The notes below the pieces were generated by a model that ran no database searches, was not told where the DNA came from, and was given only the letters and a program-made list of their open reading frames with translations. Below, piece by piece: positions 54,068 through 62,647 of a stretch of 64,000 bases of DNA. Each line of letters opens with the position of its first letter. The first letter of the stretch is position 1. Source of the stretch: Pedococcus cremeus (lineage in GTDB: Bacteria; Actinomycetota; Actinomycetes; Actinomycetales; Dermatophilaceae); assembly GCF_900111375.1 (NCBI RefSeq), contig NZ_FOHB01000007.1, forward strand, positions 186,001 to 250,000, in the 5' to 3' direction. The position numbers were made by a program, and so were the translations under genes.

Positions 54068-55836
54068 GGTACCGCCCACTCCTCGTGGTCGTCGCGGCCG
54101 TAGTGCTGGCCGGCTGTGGCGGCATCTCCAGCGACTCGCCGGTGCGCCCCGGCCTGGAGGTGGGCGCGGCAGCAGCGGACCCGGTCAAGATCCTCTTCCC
54201 GGGTCCAGCTTCGGGTTCTTCGGCGCAGCAGATCGTGCAGGGGTTTCTCCGGGCCGGCGCGGCAAGCGACGAGGAGTACGAGGTTGCCCGTTCCTTCCTC
54301 TCGCTCTCGTCAGGCACCACATGGCGGCCCGACTCATCCATCATGGTGTTCACGGACGACTCCGCTGTCTCCGTCAAAGCCGTCAGCGAGAACACGGTGA
54401 AGGCAGTGGCCAAGGTCTCGGCCAGCATCGACGCCAATGGCCGGTACCGCGATCTGCCCGCCGGCACCACGGTCGAGGCCACGTTCGGGCTCCAGAAGGT
54501 TGCGGGGGAGTGGCGGATCAGCTCCGTCCCTGAAGGGTTCGGGCTGTGGCTGAGCGCGTCCGACGTGGACAGGCTCTACCAGCCCTTCCGCATCCACTAC
54601 GTCTCGACGTTCGACCGGAGCCTGGTCCCGGATGTCCGCTGGTTCTTCGTGGGGAAGGGGCTTGCCACGCGGCTGGCCCGGGCCCAGCTCGGCTCGCCGC
54701 CGGCATACCTGCGCGGCGCTGTCCGCAGCGATGTGCCGGTGGGCACCCGCCTCACCGTTGACGCGGTGCCGGTGGACAACGGTGTCGCCACCGTCGACTT
54801 GACCGCCACCAAGCCGGGCGGCGATCCGGTTCGCCGGCAGAACCTGTGGGCCCAGTTCGTGGCCACGCTGTCGCAGGTCCCCCAGGTGGACCGGGTTGCG
54901 CTGAAGGTGGAGGGCTCCGACCTTGACCTGCCCGGTGTTGAGAAGGCTCCGGCGAGCCTGGCGGACCTCGGGTTCCCGCAGACGCCAGCAGCGCCCGCGG
55001 CGCAACCCCTGCTGCGCACTTCCAACGGCGACGTGTTCACAGTCGACCCCGCTCGCATCGGCGAGGACCGCGATGCCGGCCCGGCTCGACGCCGCGCCAC
55101 GCCGAGCAGCATCGCGCCGGGCTGGGTCTGGCTGGCTGCCTCGAAGGATGGGAAGGACACCGCCGCGGTCGGCGGTGACCGCGCTGAGCTTTCTCGATGG
55201 CGGGAAGGTCGCCAGATCCGAGTCGGACGCTTCGCCACCCAGCTGACGCGTCCCTCGTACGACCGTCAGGACTTCCTGTGGGTGGGAGGCCAGAGCGATG
55301 GATCCTCAGGGTTGTGGGTCGTCAACACGCGGGTCGACCCTGAGGACACGGCACGGGCTCGTCCGACCCAGGTTGCCGCACCGTGGCTGAGGGGCAGGTC
55401 GATTCTGGCGGTCCGGCTCTCCCCAGACGGCCAACGAGCAGCCGTCGTGTCCGCAGATGCTGCCGGAGCGAAGCCGCGCATTGACGTGGCCGGCGTGGTG
55501 CGCTCGGCCAATGGAACTCCTGAGAGCCTGGCGGAGCCAGTGGCCCTGGCGCCGTCTCTGACCTTGGTGAGAGACCTCGTCTGGATCGATGAGACGCGGG
55601 TGGCGCTGCTCGGCCGAATGGCCAGCACCTCACCGGTGCGCGTCTGGATCAGCCAGATCGGTGGGCGGACTACCGCCGCCGAAGCATCGGACGTGCCGGC
55701 GGCACAGTCGATCACCACCGTCAACGGGGAGCGTGGACTCGTCGTCACCACCGACAGCGGCCAAGTGCTCTTACGGGCTGGCAGTAGCTGGCTCGATGTC
55801 GCCAAGGGTACGGACTTCGCGGTGCCTGCGACCTGA
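54064..55836 (+). CDS. lpqB: Lipoprotein LpqB, partner of MtrAB
   Basis: 590 residues from GTG 54064, overlapping the mtrB stop (GTGA). A lipoprotein signal ends in V-L-A-G-C (Cys18). GerMN-like folds lie at about 60-280. A C-terminal beta-propeller-type region (about 300-590) has L-S-P-D-G-Q-R-A-A-V-V and W-I-D-E-T-R-V-A-L-L-G. In Mycobacterium LpqB binds the extracellular part of MtrB and modulates its signalling. The gene ends 9 bp from a convergent mannosyltransferase gene, with no terminator visible. Confidence 0.93.
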   Translation: MRYRPLLVVVAAVVLAGCGGISSDSPVRPGLEVGAAAADPVKILFPGPASGSSAQQIVQGFLRAGAASDEEYEVARSFLSLSSGTTWRPDSSIMVFTDDSAVSVKAVSENTVKAVAKVSASIDANGRYRDLPAGTTVEATFGLQKVAGEWRISSVPEGFGLWLSASDVDRLYQPFRIHYVSTFDRSLVPDVRWFFVGKGLATRLARAQLGSPPAYLRGAVRSDVPVGTRLTVDAVPVDNGVATVDLTATKPGGDPVRRQNLWAQFVATLSQVPQVDRVALKVEGSDLDLPGVEKAPASLADLGFPQTPAAPAAQPLLRTSNGDVFTVDPARIGEDRDAGPARRRATPSSIAPGWVWLAASKDGKDTAAVGGDRAELSRWREGRQIRVGRFATQLTRPSYDRQDFLWVGGQSDGSSGLWVVNTRVDPEDTARARPTQVAAPWLRGRSILAVRLSPDGQRAAVVSADAAGAKPRIDVAGVVRSANGTPESLAEPVALAPSLTLVRDLVWIDETRVALLGRMASTSPVRVWISQIGGRTTAAEASDVPAAQSITTVNGERGLVVTTDSGQVLLRAGSSWLDVAKGTDFAVPAT

Positions 55837-55845
55837 GAAGCGTGG

Positions 55846-57057
55846 TCAGGGGAAGCCCCAGCCGCCCTGCGGGCCGGCATAAACAAGCAGCTTGCTGACC
55901 CAGACCCATTGGGCCGCGATCCCTAGCAGGCAAAGCCCCGCCACGAGGGACGCTCGCATCATCTTGCTGTTCCCCTTTTGCGGGCCTGGCACAAGGGCGA
56001 GCGCGATGGGGAAGGACAGCAGCAGGTACCGGACGATGCTCCAGGTGGCCCCCGTCGTCATGAGGATGTAAGCCGGATACGTCGCTGCCCATCCCCAGAG
56101 TTCGGGCCCAGGTGAGCGCTGAGCCAGTCGGAGCAGCAGCCCTGCGTAACTGAGGACCAGCACGGCCAGGACTACCCAACCAGCTGCACCCGTGCGATGA
56201 GCCGCAGCCAGCCACGGCGGATCAAAGGGGGAAGAGGTGAACCCGGGCCACGCCTTCATGGTCGTCAGGTAGGCGTCGGGTTCCCCCGTGATCGCTCCGG
56301 CGAGAAGCAGCCACATGCCGGTGGCGGCGACACTGGCCGTGAACAACGCCAGGAGCGAAACCGGCGGCCAAGGGATGCGGCCGTCCCGTCTGCGGAGAGG
56401 CCGAGCCACACGCACCCACCAATGAAGCGCGATCACTGGCGCGAGCACCAAGCTGATGTTTCGGGTCAACCCCAGGAGGAGAACCGGGATGATCGCCCAC
56501 CAGTAACGTTGTCGCAGGACCAGGAGCAACGCAGACCCGACCAATAGCAGCGCAAGGCTCTCGGTGTAGGCCGCCTGGAAGATGGGTGCTGCGGGGAAGC
56601 AACAGAGGAGGGCGACCGCCGAGAGGGCTTGGCCACGGCCTGTCGCTTCGGCGGTGAGTCGGTACACCACCAGAACAGCGGCGGCACCGATCAACAGGCT
56701 CAGCGTTGGGGCGACGATCGGAAAATCAAGTTTCGTGATCGCCATCAGGAGTCGCACGAGCATGGGGTAGAGGGGGAAGAAGGCGAGTGAGGTTTGCTGT
56801 GGCTGCCCGTCAGCGCCTCGTGCAGAATCTGGATAGCCGTTCTGGGCAATATCCCAGTACCACTGACTGTCCCAAGACGTCATCACGGTCCCGTAGTCAG
56901 CCGGCAGGATGGCTGGCCCGACCGAGTGGTAACCGGGCAGGGCCTCCATGTGGACGACCCTGCCCGGCGACGTCGCCACCACGAAGAGGACGGCCAGCAG
57001 TCGCGTGACCAGGTAGATCGCGAGGGCGGGACCGTATTCCTTCAGGAGCCGCTTCAC
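55846..57057 (-). CDS. PIG-V-like membrane mannosyltransferase
   Basis: 403 residues from GTG 57057, overlapping the stop of the upstream gene (GTGA). The first outer loop has S-W-D-S-Q-W-Y-W-D-I-A-Q-N-G-Y-P, the W-D-x-x-W-Y signature of PIG-V/GT76-type mannosyltransferases (PF04188), then F-F-P-L-Y-P-M-L. About ten spans. Likely transfers mannose from polyprenyl-phosphate-mannose to a lipid or wall glycan. Third gene of a leftward operon with two D-x-x-x-W-H proteins. Confidence 0.85.
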   Translation of the reverse strand: MKRLLKEYGPALAIYLVTRLLAVLFVVATSPGRVVHMEALPGYHSVGPAILPADYGTVMTSWDSQWYWDIAQNGYPDSARGADGQPQQTSLAFFPLYPMLVRLLMAITKLDFPIVAPTLSLLIGAAAVLVVYRLTAEATGRGQALSAVALLCCFPAAPIFQAAYTESLALLLVGSALLLVLRQRYWWAIIPVLLLGLTRNISLVLAPVIALHWWVRVARPLRRRDGRIPWPPVSLLALFTASVAATGMWLLLAGAITGEPDAYLTTMKAWPGFTSSPFDPPWLAAAHRTGAAGWVVLAVLVLSYAGLLLRLAQRSPGPELWGWAATYPAYILMTTGATWSIVRYLLLSFPIALALVPGPQKGNSKMMRASLVAGLCLLGIAAQWVWVSKLLVYAGPQGGWGFP

Positions 57058-58550
57058 CGGGTTGGCCGAGTCAGCAGGACGAAGTTCCCCCCGGATGCCT
57101 CGCTCGTCCAGCGAAGGCGATGCGTCAAGGCATCAGCCAGCGCTGAGTCCTTGGTGAGCAGTGCCGCCCCCGCACCCGTCTCATCGACGAAAGCTCGCCA
57201 CCCGGGCTTCGCCTCCAGCGCATCAACGTAAGCGCGAAGATGGGCGTTGGAGTAGATCTCACCCCGAAGGTCCGCCGTAGGAACGAGACTCGGGTGTCGC
57301 CACAGGAGCCAGCCGCTGATGCCGAAGTCATTCAGGACCACCGTTCCCGCCGGCAGTGCGTCCATTTCCATGTCCACAGCGTCGAGCCGACTTGGATAGT
57401 GCTGTGCCTGTCTCCCGATCGGAGTTGCGCACATGCCTGCCGCGATGACGGTGAGCACCGCGACGCTAGCCGCCAGCGCTCGAACCTCACGGGTCGAGAG
57501 GCGTTCCCGTCCAGCGGTGGTGAGCGACTGAAGCCCGCCTGCAAGGAGAGGTGCGGCCGCGATGCACCCCAAGGGCACCAGACGCCACATCCAGAGGACG
57601 CAAAACCCCGCGAAACTTAGGAGGGCGATGTGCCACAACGGTCGCTTGCGCGGCTTCACAACCCACAGAACCGCGCACGCAGTCACCATGGAGAGCGCGG
57701 CCCACGAGAACACATTGTTGAGCGGGGTGGCCCGCCACTCTTCAGCGATCATCGTGGCTTTGTCCGCCACTTCGAACGGCGTCAGCGCAAGGGAGGGCCC
57801 AAGGGGTGTGACGAGAACGGCCCCGAGGCACGACAGCCACAGAATGGCGAGCCTGGTGGCTTCCTTCCGTGACGGTCGGGTAGCCGGGTCGGCCACAAGG
57901 GATACCAGGACGAGGCCCCCAAGAGCGAGGCCGAATGTCCAGAGACCGTGCGAGCACGCCCACAGCCAAAAGACCGGGACCAACCACCAGCGAGGCCTCC
58001 GGTCGGCAGCCATGCCGCACCAGGCGTGGAGGGTCACGGCGAACAGCACGAAGCTCACCAGTTGAGGTCGTGGGTTCAACCCTCCACCCGCGCCCACCAG
58101 CGCCAGGGCACTCACCACGGCTGCAGGCAGACGCCCGGCGTAGCGACGGCATAGCACGTAGACGATGGCGACGAGAGCGACGATGGCCACCGCGCGCAGC
58201 CACAGGACGAAGCCTGGACCGAAGCTCGAGTATCCGAGCGACGTGAGCACCTCAGGCAGCCACTGTGTCGCCACATATGCACGGTCGGCGAAGCGGGCCG
58301 ATGGATCGTGGAAGCGCAGTGCTCCTGTCGATCGCAGGACGTCGCCGACCCTGAGGTGCCACCAGACATCCGGCTCACTGAACGGAGACAGTCCCTTCAC
58401 CAGGGCCAACGTCATGACGACGCCGAGCGCGCCAAGACTCAGCAGTGGAGGAGTCGTGCGCAAAAGTCGAGGCTCCTCGCCACTCGCGAGGTCATCCGAC
58501 GGCTCGTTCCTGGTCACGACGTCGGCCGTCGAAGCTGTCAACTTGCTCAT
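57054..58550 (-). CDS. Polytopic membrane protein, D-x-x-x-W-H family, copy 2
   Basis: 498 residues from ATG 58550 (ATGA overlap with the upstream gene). The first outer loop reads S-E-P-D-V-W-W-H-L-R-V-G-D-V-L, then A-T-Q-W-L-P-E, N-P-R-P-Q-L-V-S-F and R-R-P-R-W-W-L. The C-terminal domain has G-T-V-V-L-N-D-F-G-I-S-G-W-L-L and K-P-G-W-R-A-F-V. About 11 spans. It aligns with the proteins at 38211 and 58547 over nearly the whole length. Probable GT-C-like enzyme; substrate unknown. Confidence 0.8.
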   Translation of the reverse strand: MSKLTASTADVVTRNEPSDDLASGEEPRLLRTTPPLLSLGALGVVMTLALVKGLSPFSEPDVWWHLRVGDVLRSTGALRFHDPSARFADRAYVATQWLPEVLTSLGYSSFGPGFVLWLRAVAIVALVAIVYVLCRRYAGRLPAAVVSALALVGAGGGLNPRPQLVSFVLFAVTLHAWCGMAADRRPRWWLVPVFWLWACSHGLWTFGLALGGLVLVSLVADPATRPSRKEATRLAILWLSCLGAVLVTPLGPSLALTPFEVADKATMIAEEWRATPLNNVFSWAALSMVTACAVLWVVKPRKRPLWHIALLSFAGFCVLWMWRLVPLGCIAAAPLLAGGLQSLTTAGRERLSTREVRALAASVAVLTVIAAGMCATPIGRQAQHYPSRLDAVDMEMDALPAGTVVLNDFGISGWLLWRHPSLVPTADLRGEIYSNAHLRAYVDALEAKPGWRAFVDETGAGAALLTKDSALADALTHRLRWTSEASGGNFVLLTRPTR

Positions 58551-59959
58551 GGAAGCCTTCGCATGAGCACCAGCCCTGAACCGGAGCCGAGGTCGGACCA
58601 GCCCGCCTCTCCGGCCAGCGCAGCACGCACCGGGGCATCCTCCTTCACGAGCGCGGCGGTGGCGCCCGATGAACTGAGGAGCCCCTCCCACCCGGGCTCA
58701 GCAGCCACCATGGTCATGTAGTTCCTGACGCGAAGTGAGGTGTATGACTCGACCCGAAGGTCGTAGACCGGACGGAGTTGAGGCGCTGCGAACATCACCC
58801 AGCCACTGGTGTCGCTGTCGACGAGGATCCGCGTGCCCGTGGGAAGTGCGGCCAAAGCCGGCTGAAGAGCATACGGCGTCCCTCTCGGGTGCCCTGCTTG
58901 TGCACCAGCCACCGGCACTGCCACCACGAGACCGAAGAGAACCGCCACCCACCCAAGCCGCAGGTTGGGCTTCGAGTGCTCTACCTTGCGTCGCGGCAGC
59001 CTCTGCTCGAGTGCGGTGCACGTCAAGGGAAGCGCCACCATGGCGGCCACAGCCACCGTGCGTTCCATATAGAGAGTGAGGACGAGGGCGACCAGGCAGT
59101 TCACGAGTTGCCACGTGGGTGGGCGCCGCTGCAGCGAGAGCCAGGCCAGCCATGCGGCCGCGAGCAGCAACAGGACCGCCATGACATGGGGGGAACGGAC
59201 CGAAGTCGGCATCCACTCCTGGACGAACTCCCGCGCCTGTGAGCCGACCGCGAAGGGGGTGAGGAGCAAGCGCGGGCCCAGTGGTGTCAACGCCGCTGCC
59301 AGCAGGCACGAGGCTTTCAGCGCAAGAAGCCGAACTGCCGCTCTGCGCTTCACGGCGCCCGTCATCAGCAGAGTGACGACCGTGAGACCGCCCAGACCTA
59401 ACCCGATGACCCACACGCCGTGCGTCGAGGCGGCGACCCAGGTCAAGGGCACCAGCCACCAACGGGGCCGGCGGTCCTCGGCTGTCCGCCACCACGCCAT
59501 GAGGACTGGAGCGAGCAAGACAAAACCCGCCAGCTGTGGACGCTCCGTCAGGGAAGGCCACGCCGCGAAGATCGCGACGGTCGTTGTCAGACAGGCGACC
59601 CACGGCCGCGTTAGAGAGCTTGCCCAGCGCCAGAGAAGGAGGGCAAGGATCGCGATCCCAGCTGCACGCTCCCAGACCACGGCAGCACTTCCGAACCTGT
59701 CGAAAAGGACGGCAGAGAGGATTGATGGCAACCACTGGGTCGGGATGTACTCATGGCTCGCGAACGGCGCCCAAGGGTCGGGGAGGCCGAACCGGTTGCC
59801 GTGCAAGAGGAATTGACCGACCTTCAGGTGCAGCCATGGACTGGGGTCGCTCACAGGACGCAGCGCCAGAACGGGCAGGGCCGCGAGCAGCGCTAGGGGG
59901 ACGATGTGGCCCCAGAGGTGGCCACGGCGCACCAGTGTTGAGGGTGAGCCGGGCGACAT
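58547..59959 (-). CDS. Polytopic membrane protein, D-x-x-x-W-H family, copy 3
   Basis: 470 residues from ATG 59959. CAGAAT lies 6 nt upstream as a likely -10 of a leaderless mRNA. The first outer loop reads V-S-D-P-S-P-W-L-H-L-K-V-G-Q-F-L, then P-T-Q-W-L-P-S, T-E-R-P-Q-L-A-G-F and R-R-P-R-W-W-L. The C-terminal part has G-T-R-I-L-V-D-S-D-T-S-G-W-V-M. First gene of the operon with copy 2 and the PIG-V-like gene, divergent from the flp pilin genes. Confidence 0.8.
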   Translation of the reverse strand: MSPGSPSTLVRRGHLWGHIVPLALLAALPVLALRPVSDPSPWLHLKVGQFLLHGNRFGLPDPWAPFASHEYIPTQWLPSILSAVLFDRFGSAAVVWERAAGIAILALLLWRWASSLTRPWVACLTTTVAIFAAWPSLTERPQLAGFVLLAPVLMAWWRTAEDRRPRWWLVPLTWVAASTHGVWVIGLGLGGLTVVTLLMTGAVKRRAAVRLLALKASCLLAAALTPLGPRLLLTPFAVGSQAREFVQEWMPTSVRSPHVMAVLLLLAAAWLAWLSLQRRPPTWQLVNCLVALVLTLYMERTVAVAAMVALPLTCTALEQRLPRRKVEHSKPNLRLGWVAVLFGLVVAVPVAGAQAGHPRGTPYALQPALAALPTGTRILVDSDTSGWVMFAAPQLRPVYDLRVESYTSLRVRNYMTMVAAEPGWEGLLSSSGATAALVKEDAPVRAALAGEAGWSDLGSGSGLVLMRRLP

Positions 59960-60156
59960 GCCCCAATTCTGCCGGATCGACGCATCCCGAGCCGGACCAC
60001 ACACCGGCATCACCCGTTCGGTTGATCTTCGGGATACGAAGGGTCCACCTCACTGTGACGAGATGGCCGATTCGCCGGGTGCCTCTCGCCTGACAGCCTT
60101 CTCGAGGTCGAGGTGCATCGCCTCGCAGCCCGTTGGTCTCGAAAGGACTCACCAGC

Positions 60157-60330
60157 ATGATCAAGTTCATCGCCAAGTTCCAGGCACGCATGGCCACGGC
60201 CGACCGTGGCGCCACCGCGGTTGAGTACGGCCTGATGGTCGCCCTGATCGCGATCGTCATCATCGTTGCCGTTTCCCTCCTGGGCAACAACCTCTCCGGC
60301 CTGTTCAACAAGGTCGCCGGCAGCGTCTGA
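60157..60330 (+). CDS. Flp-family type IVb pilin
   Basis: 57 residues from ATG 60157 (AAGGA 9 nt upstream). The leader M-I-K-F-I-A-K-F ends in D-R-G18, and A19-T-A-V-E23-Y follows: the G/xxxx-E-Y prepilin-peptidase site with Glu at +5. A single hydrophobic helix (about 25-48) and the short tail typical of Flp/Fap pilins complete it. This is probably the major subunit of the Tad pilus. First gene of the flp-cpaB-tadZ-tadA operon. Confidence 0.93.
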   Translation: MIKFIAKFQARMATADRGATAVEYGLMVALIAIVIIVAVSLLGNNLSGLFNKVAGSV

Positions 60331-60381
60331 TCCAGCTGAGAGCGACGGGCTCACCGGCCCGCCGATCGCAGGAGGTTAGTG

Positions 60382-60636
60382 ATGAGCAGCAACTCCAACG
60401 GTTCCTCGATTCGCAGCCGAGAGGTGGCGAAGTCGATGGTGCTCCTCGTCACGGCCACCCTCAGCGGGTTGGTACGTGGTCGCCTCGGTGAGAGCCGAGG
60501 CGACCACGGAGCCACCGCTGTCGAGTACGCCCTGATGGCGAGTCTCATTGCCGTCGTGATCGTTGCCTCGGTCACGCTCTTCGGACAGAACGTCGTCACC
60601 CTGTTCGCTGTGCCGACCAGCGTCTTCAACCCCTAG
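60382..60636 (+). CDS. Second Flp-type pilin with a long leader
   Basis: 84 residues from ATG 60382 (AGGAGG 6 nt upstream; GTG 60379 is less likely). The processing motif H-G43/A-T-A-V-E-Y matches the first pilin, and the helix V-I-V-A-S-V-T-L-F follows. The leader before the cleavage site is 43 residues, more than twice that of the first pilin, and holds its own hydrophobic stretch M-V-L-L-V-T-A-T-L-S-G-L-V. The mature part would be only about 41 residues. It may be a minor or tip pilin. Confidence 0.85.
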   Translation: MSSNSNGSSIRSREVAKSMVLLVTATLSGLVRGRLGESRGDHGATAVEYALMASLIAVVIVASVTLFGQNVVTLFAVPTSVFNP

Positions 60637-60665
60637 CCGCTCCTGACTGATCGAGGAAACCACTC

Positions 60666-61454
60666 ATGGGACGCAGAATCGTCGCCATCTTCGCAGCCGC
60701 TCTCGTCGCCATCCTGGGCGTCGGGGCGGTGCTGTTGTATGCCCGCGGCGCTGACCAGCGGGCCATCGCCGAGCAGCAGCCGGCGGATGTCTATGTTGCG
60801 ACCAAACCTGTCTCTTCAGGAACCATGCTGAAGGATGCCGTTCGCAGCGGAGCCATCGTGAAGACGTCGGTTGCGGCGAAGGGACGCCCTCTGGGAGCCC
60901 TGACCACCGTCACCGACAGCAACAGCTCACTCTTGGCGCTTACCGACATCCAGCCGGGTGAGTACGTGCTGGCAGGCCGGTTCGGTTCAACGCCCAAGGG
61001 AACCAGGGCCATCGAGGTACCGGCGGGCATGGTGGCCGTCTCCGTGCAGTTGTCCGACCCGGCACGGGTCGGAACCTTCGTCACTCCGGGCACGCGAATC
61101 GCGATCTTCGACTCATACAAGATCAAGGCGATCGGTGACGACCCGAAGTCGAAAACGCTCAACCAAGCCGATGTCAAGGGGACCAGCATTCTTCTTGACG
61201 ATGTGCTGGTCATCGCCATGGGTGACACAGCCCTCACACCGGGGGTCCAGGCCTCCACTGACGAGAAGGCGGCGCCGGCAGCACCCAGCTTCCTGGTCAC
61301 CGTCGCCGTTTCTCCCAAGGACGCCGCGCGTCTGGTTCATGGCATCAACACCGGTGAGCTCTACGCCGCCCTGCGTGGCTCGGACGTCAAGATGGCTGGT
61401 GTCCCCCGCGTGGACGACCTCAACCTCTTCGACCTGTCAGGGGTGGGCAAGTGA
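60666..61454 (+). CDS. cpaB: Flp pilus assembly protein CpaB/RcpC
   Basis: 262 residues. One N-terminal membrane span (about 5-27), a SAF domain (about 42-110: V-Y-V-A-T-K-P-V-S-S-G-T and L-T-D-I-Q-P-G-E-Y-V-L) and the RcpC/CpaB domain (about 118-250: V-S-V-Q-L-S-D-P-A-R-V-G-T-F-V-T-P-G). In diderms CpaB helps assemble the outer secretin. In this monoderm it probably organises the pilus channel at the membrane or wall. GTGA overlap with tadZ. Confidence 0.9.
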   Translation: MGRRIVAIFAAALVAILGVGAVLLYARGADQRAIAEQQPADVYVATKPVSSGTMLKDAVRSGAIVKTSVAAKGRPLGALTTVTDSNSSLLALTDIQPGEYVLAGRFGSTPKGTRAIEVPAGMVAVSVQLSDPARVGTFVTPGTRIAIFDSYKIKAIGDDPKSKTLNQADVKGTSILLDDVLVIAMGDTALTPGVQASTDEKAAPAAPSFLVTVAVSPKDAARLVHGINTGELYAALRGSDVKMAGVPRVDDLNLFDLSGVGK

Positions 61455-62647
61455 CGCTGCTCTGGGACAACGACCCGGCGGCGGCCGAGAGGTTCAGCTA
61501 CGCGGTCGGTGGAGACATCACCCGCCAAGACTCCCACGCGGCTCTCATACGGTCTTTGGAGGACTCCCCCGGCGAGCACCTGGTCGTCATCGGGCCCGAC
61601 ATCGACATGCAGAGCGCGTGTGACCTGTCCGAGGCAGTGCGCGTGCAGCGTGCCGAGGTGGGAGTTCTACTTCTGCGCCGGCGTCTGGACGTCGCGGTGC
61701 TGGGGCAGGCTCTCAGGGCCGGCGTGCGTGAGGTCATCACCGCGGACGACCTGACCGGACTGGCGGACGCCGTTCGCCGTAGCCGTGAGCTCTCTCTGAA
61801 AATGGCGGGCCACCAGGACCACGCCGTCAAGGAGGGCAAGGTGGTCACGGTGTTCTCCGCCAAGGGGGGGGTCGGTAAGACGACGTTCTCGACGAACCTG
61901 GGGGCTTACCTCGCCTCGACGGGAGCAAAGGTTCTTGTGGTCGACCTTGACCTCGCCTTTGGCGACGTCGGCATCAGCCTGCAGATGCTGCCGCAGAACT
62001 CGATCATTGACCTGGTCCAGATGGCTGGGCACCTCGATGAGAAGGGCTTGGAGTCCGTCGTCACCCACCACGAGAGCGGCTTGGACGCTGCTTGTGCGCC
62101 GGCGGAACCGAGTGATGCCGACCGGATTCCGGGCCAGATCATCGGCGAGCTTCTGAAAGTCGGCAAGCGCAAGTATGACTTCATCGTCGTCGACACACCG
62201 CCTGCATTCACAGAGCATGTGCTGGCGGCGTTCGACAACAGCGATCTGCTGATACTGCTGGCTACGCTCGACATCCCTGCGGTCAAGAACCTCCGCCTGA
62301 CATTGGACACCCTCGACCTCCTGGGCAGTCCGAAGGAGGACCGCGTGGTGGTCCTGAACCGCTCGGACGCCAAGGTCGGCCTGCGGGCCGAGGACGTCGT
62401 GGCCGTGATCAAGCAGGAGATCGCCGTCATGGTGCCCAACAGCCAGGCGGTGCCCGCGTCGGTCAACCGCGGCGTGCCGATCGTGCTGGACGAGCCAAAG
62501 CACGCCGTCAGCCTCGCCATCAAGGAGCTGGCCGAGTCCTTCATCAAGCCACTGGCCGCAAGTGACGGTCGAGACGAACCCAAGGAGCGCCGCGGCCAGG
62601 ACGAGCACGCGCGCCGCCGCATCCTCAGCTGGGGAGGTCGTCGATGA
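61451..62647 (+). CDS. tadZ: TadZ/CpaE-like pilus localisation ATPase
   Basis: 398 residues from GTG 61451. The N-terminal receiver-like domain (about 1-115) has no usable Asp pocket. A ParA/MinD-type ATPase follows: deviant Walker A S-A-K-G-G-V-G-K-T-T (about 135-144), V-V-D-L-D-L-A-F-G-D, and I-V-V-D-T-P-P-A near 245. The C-terminal 30 residues are charged. TadZ proteins place the Tad machine in the cell and recruit TadA. ATGA overlap with tadA. Confidence 0.92.
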   Translation: MTLLWDNDPAAAERFSYAVGGDITRQDSHAALIRSLEDSPGEHLVVIGPDIDMQSACDLSEAVRVQRAEVGVLLLRRRLDVAVLGQALRAGVREVITADDLTGLADAVRRSRELSLKMAGHQDHAVKEGKVVTVFSAKGGVGKTTFSTNLGAYLASTGAKVLVVDLDLAFGDVGISLQMLPQNSIIDLVQMAGHLDEKGLESVVTHHESGLDAACAPAEPSDADRIPGQIIGELLKVGKRKYDFIVVDTPPAFTEHVLAAFDNSDLLILLATLDIPAVKNLRLTLDTLDLLGSPKEDRVVVLNRSDAKVGLRAEDVVAVIKQEIAVMVPNSQAVPASVNRGVPIVLDEPKHAVSLAIKELAESFIKPLAASDGRDEPKERRGQDEHARRRILSWGGRR

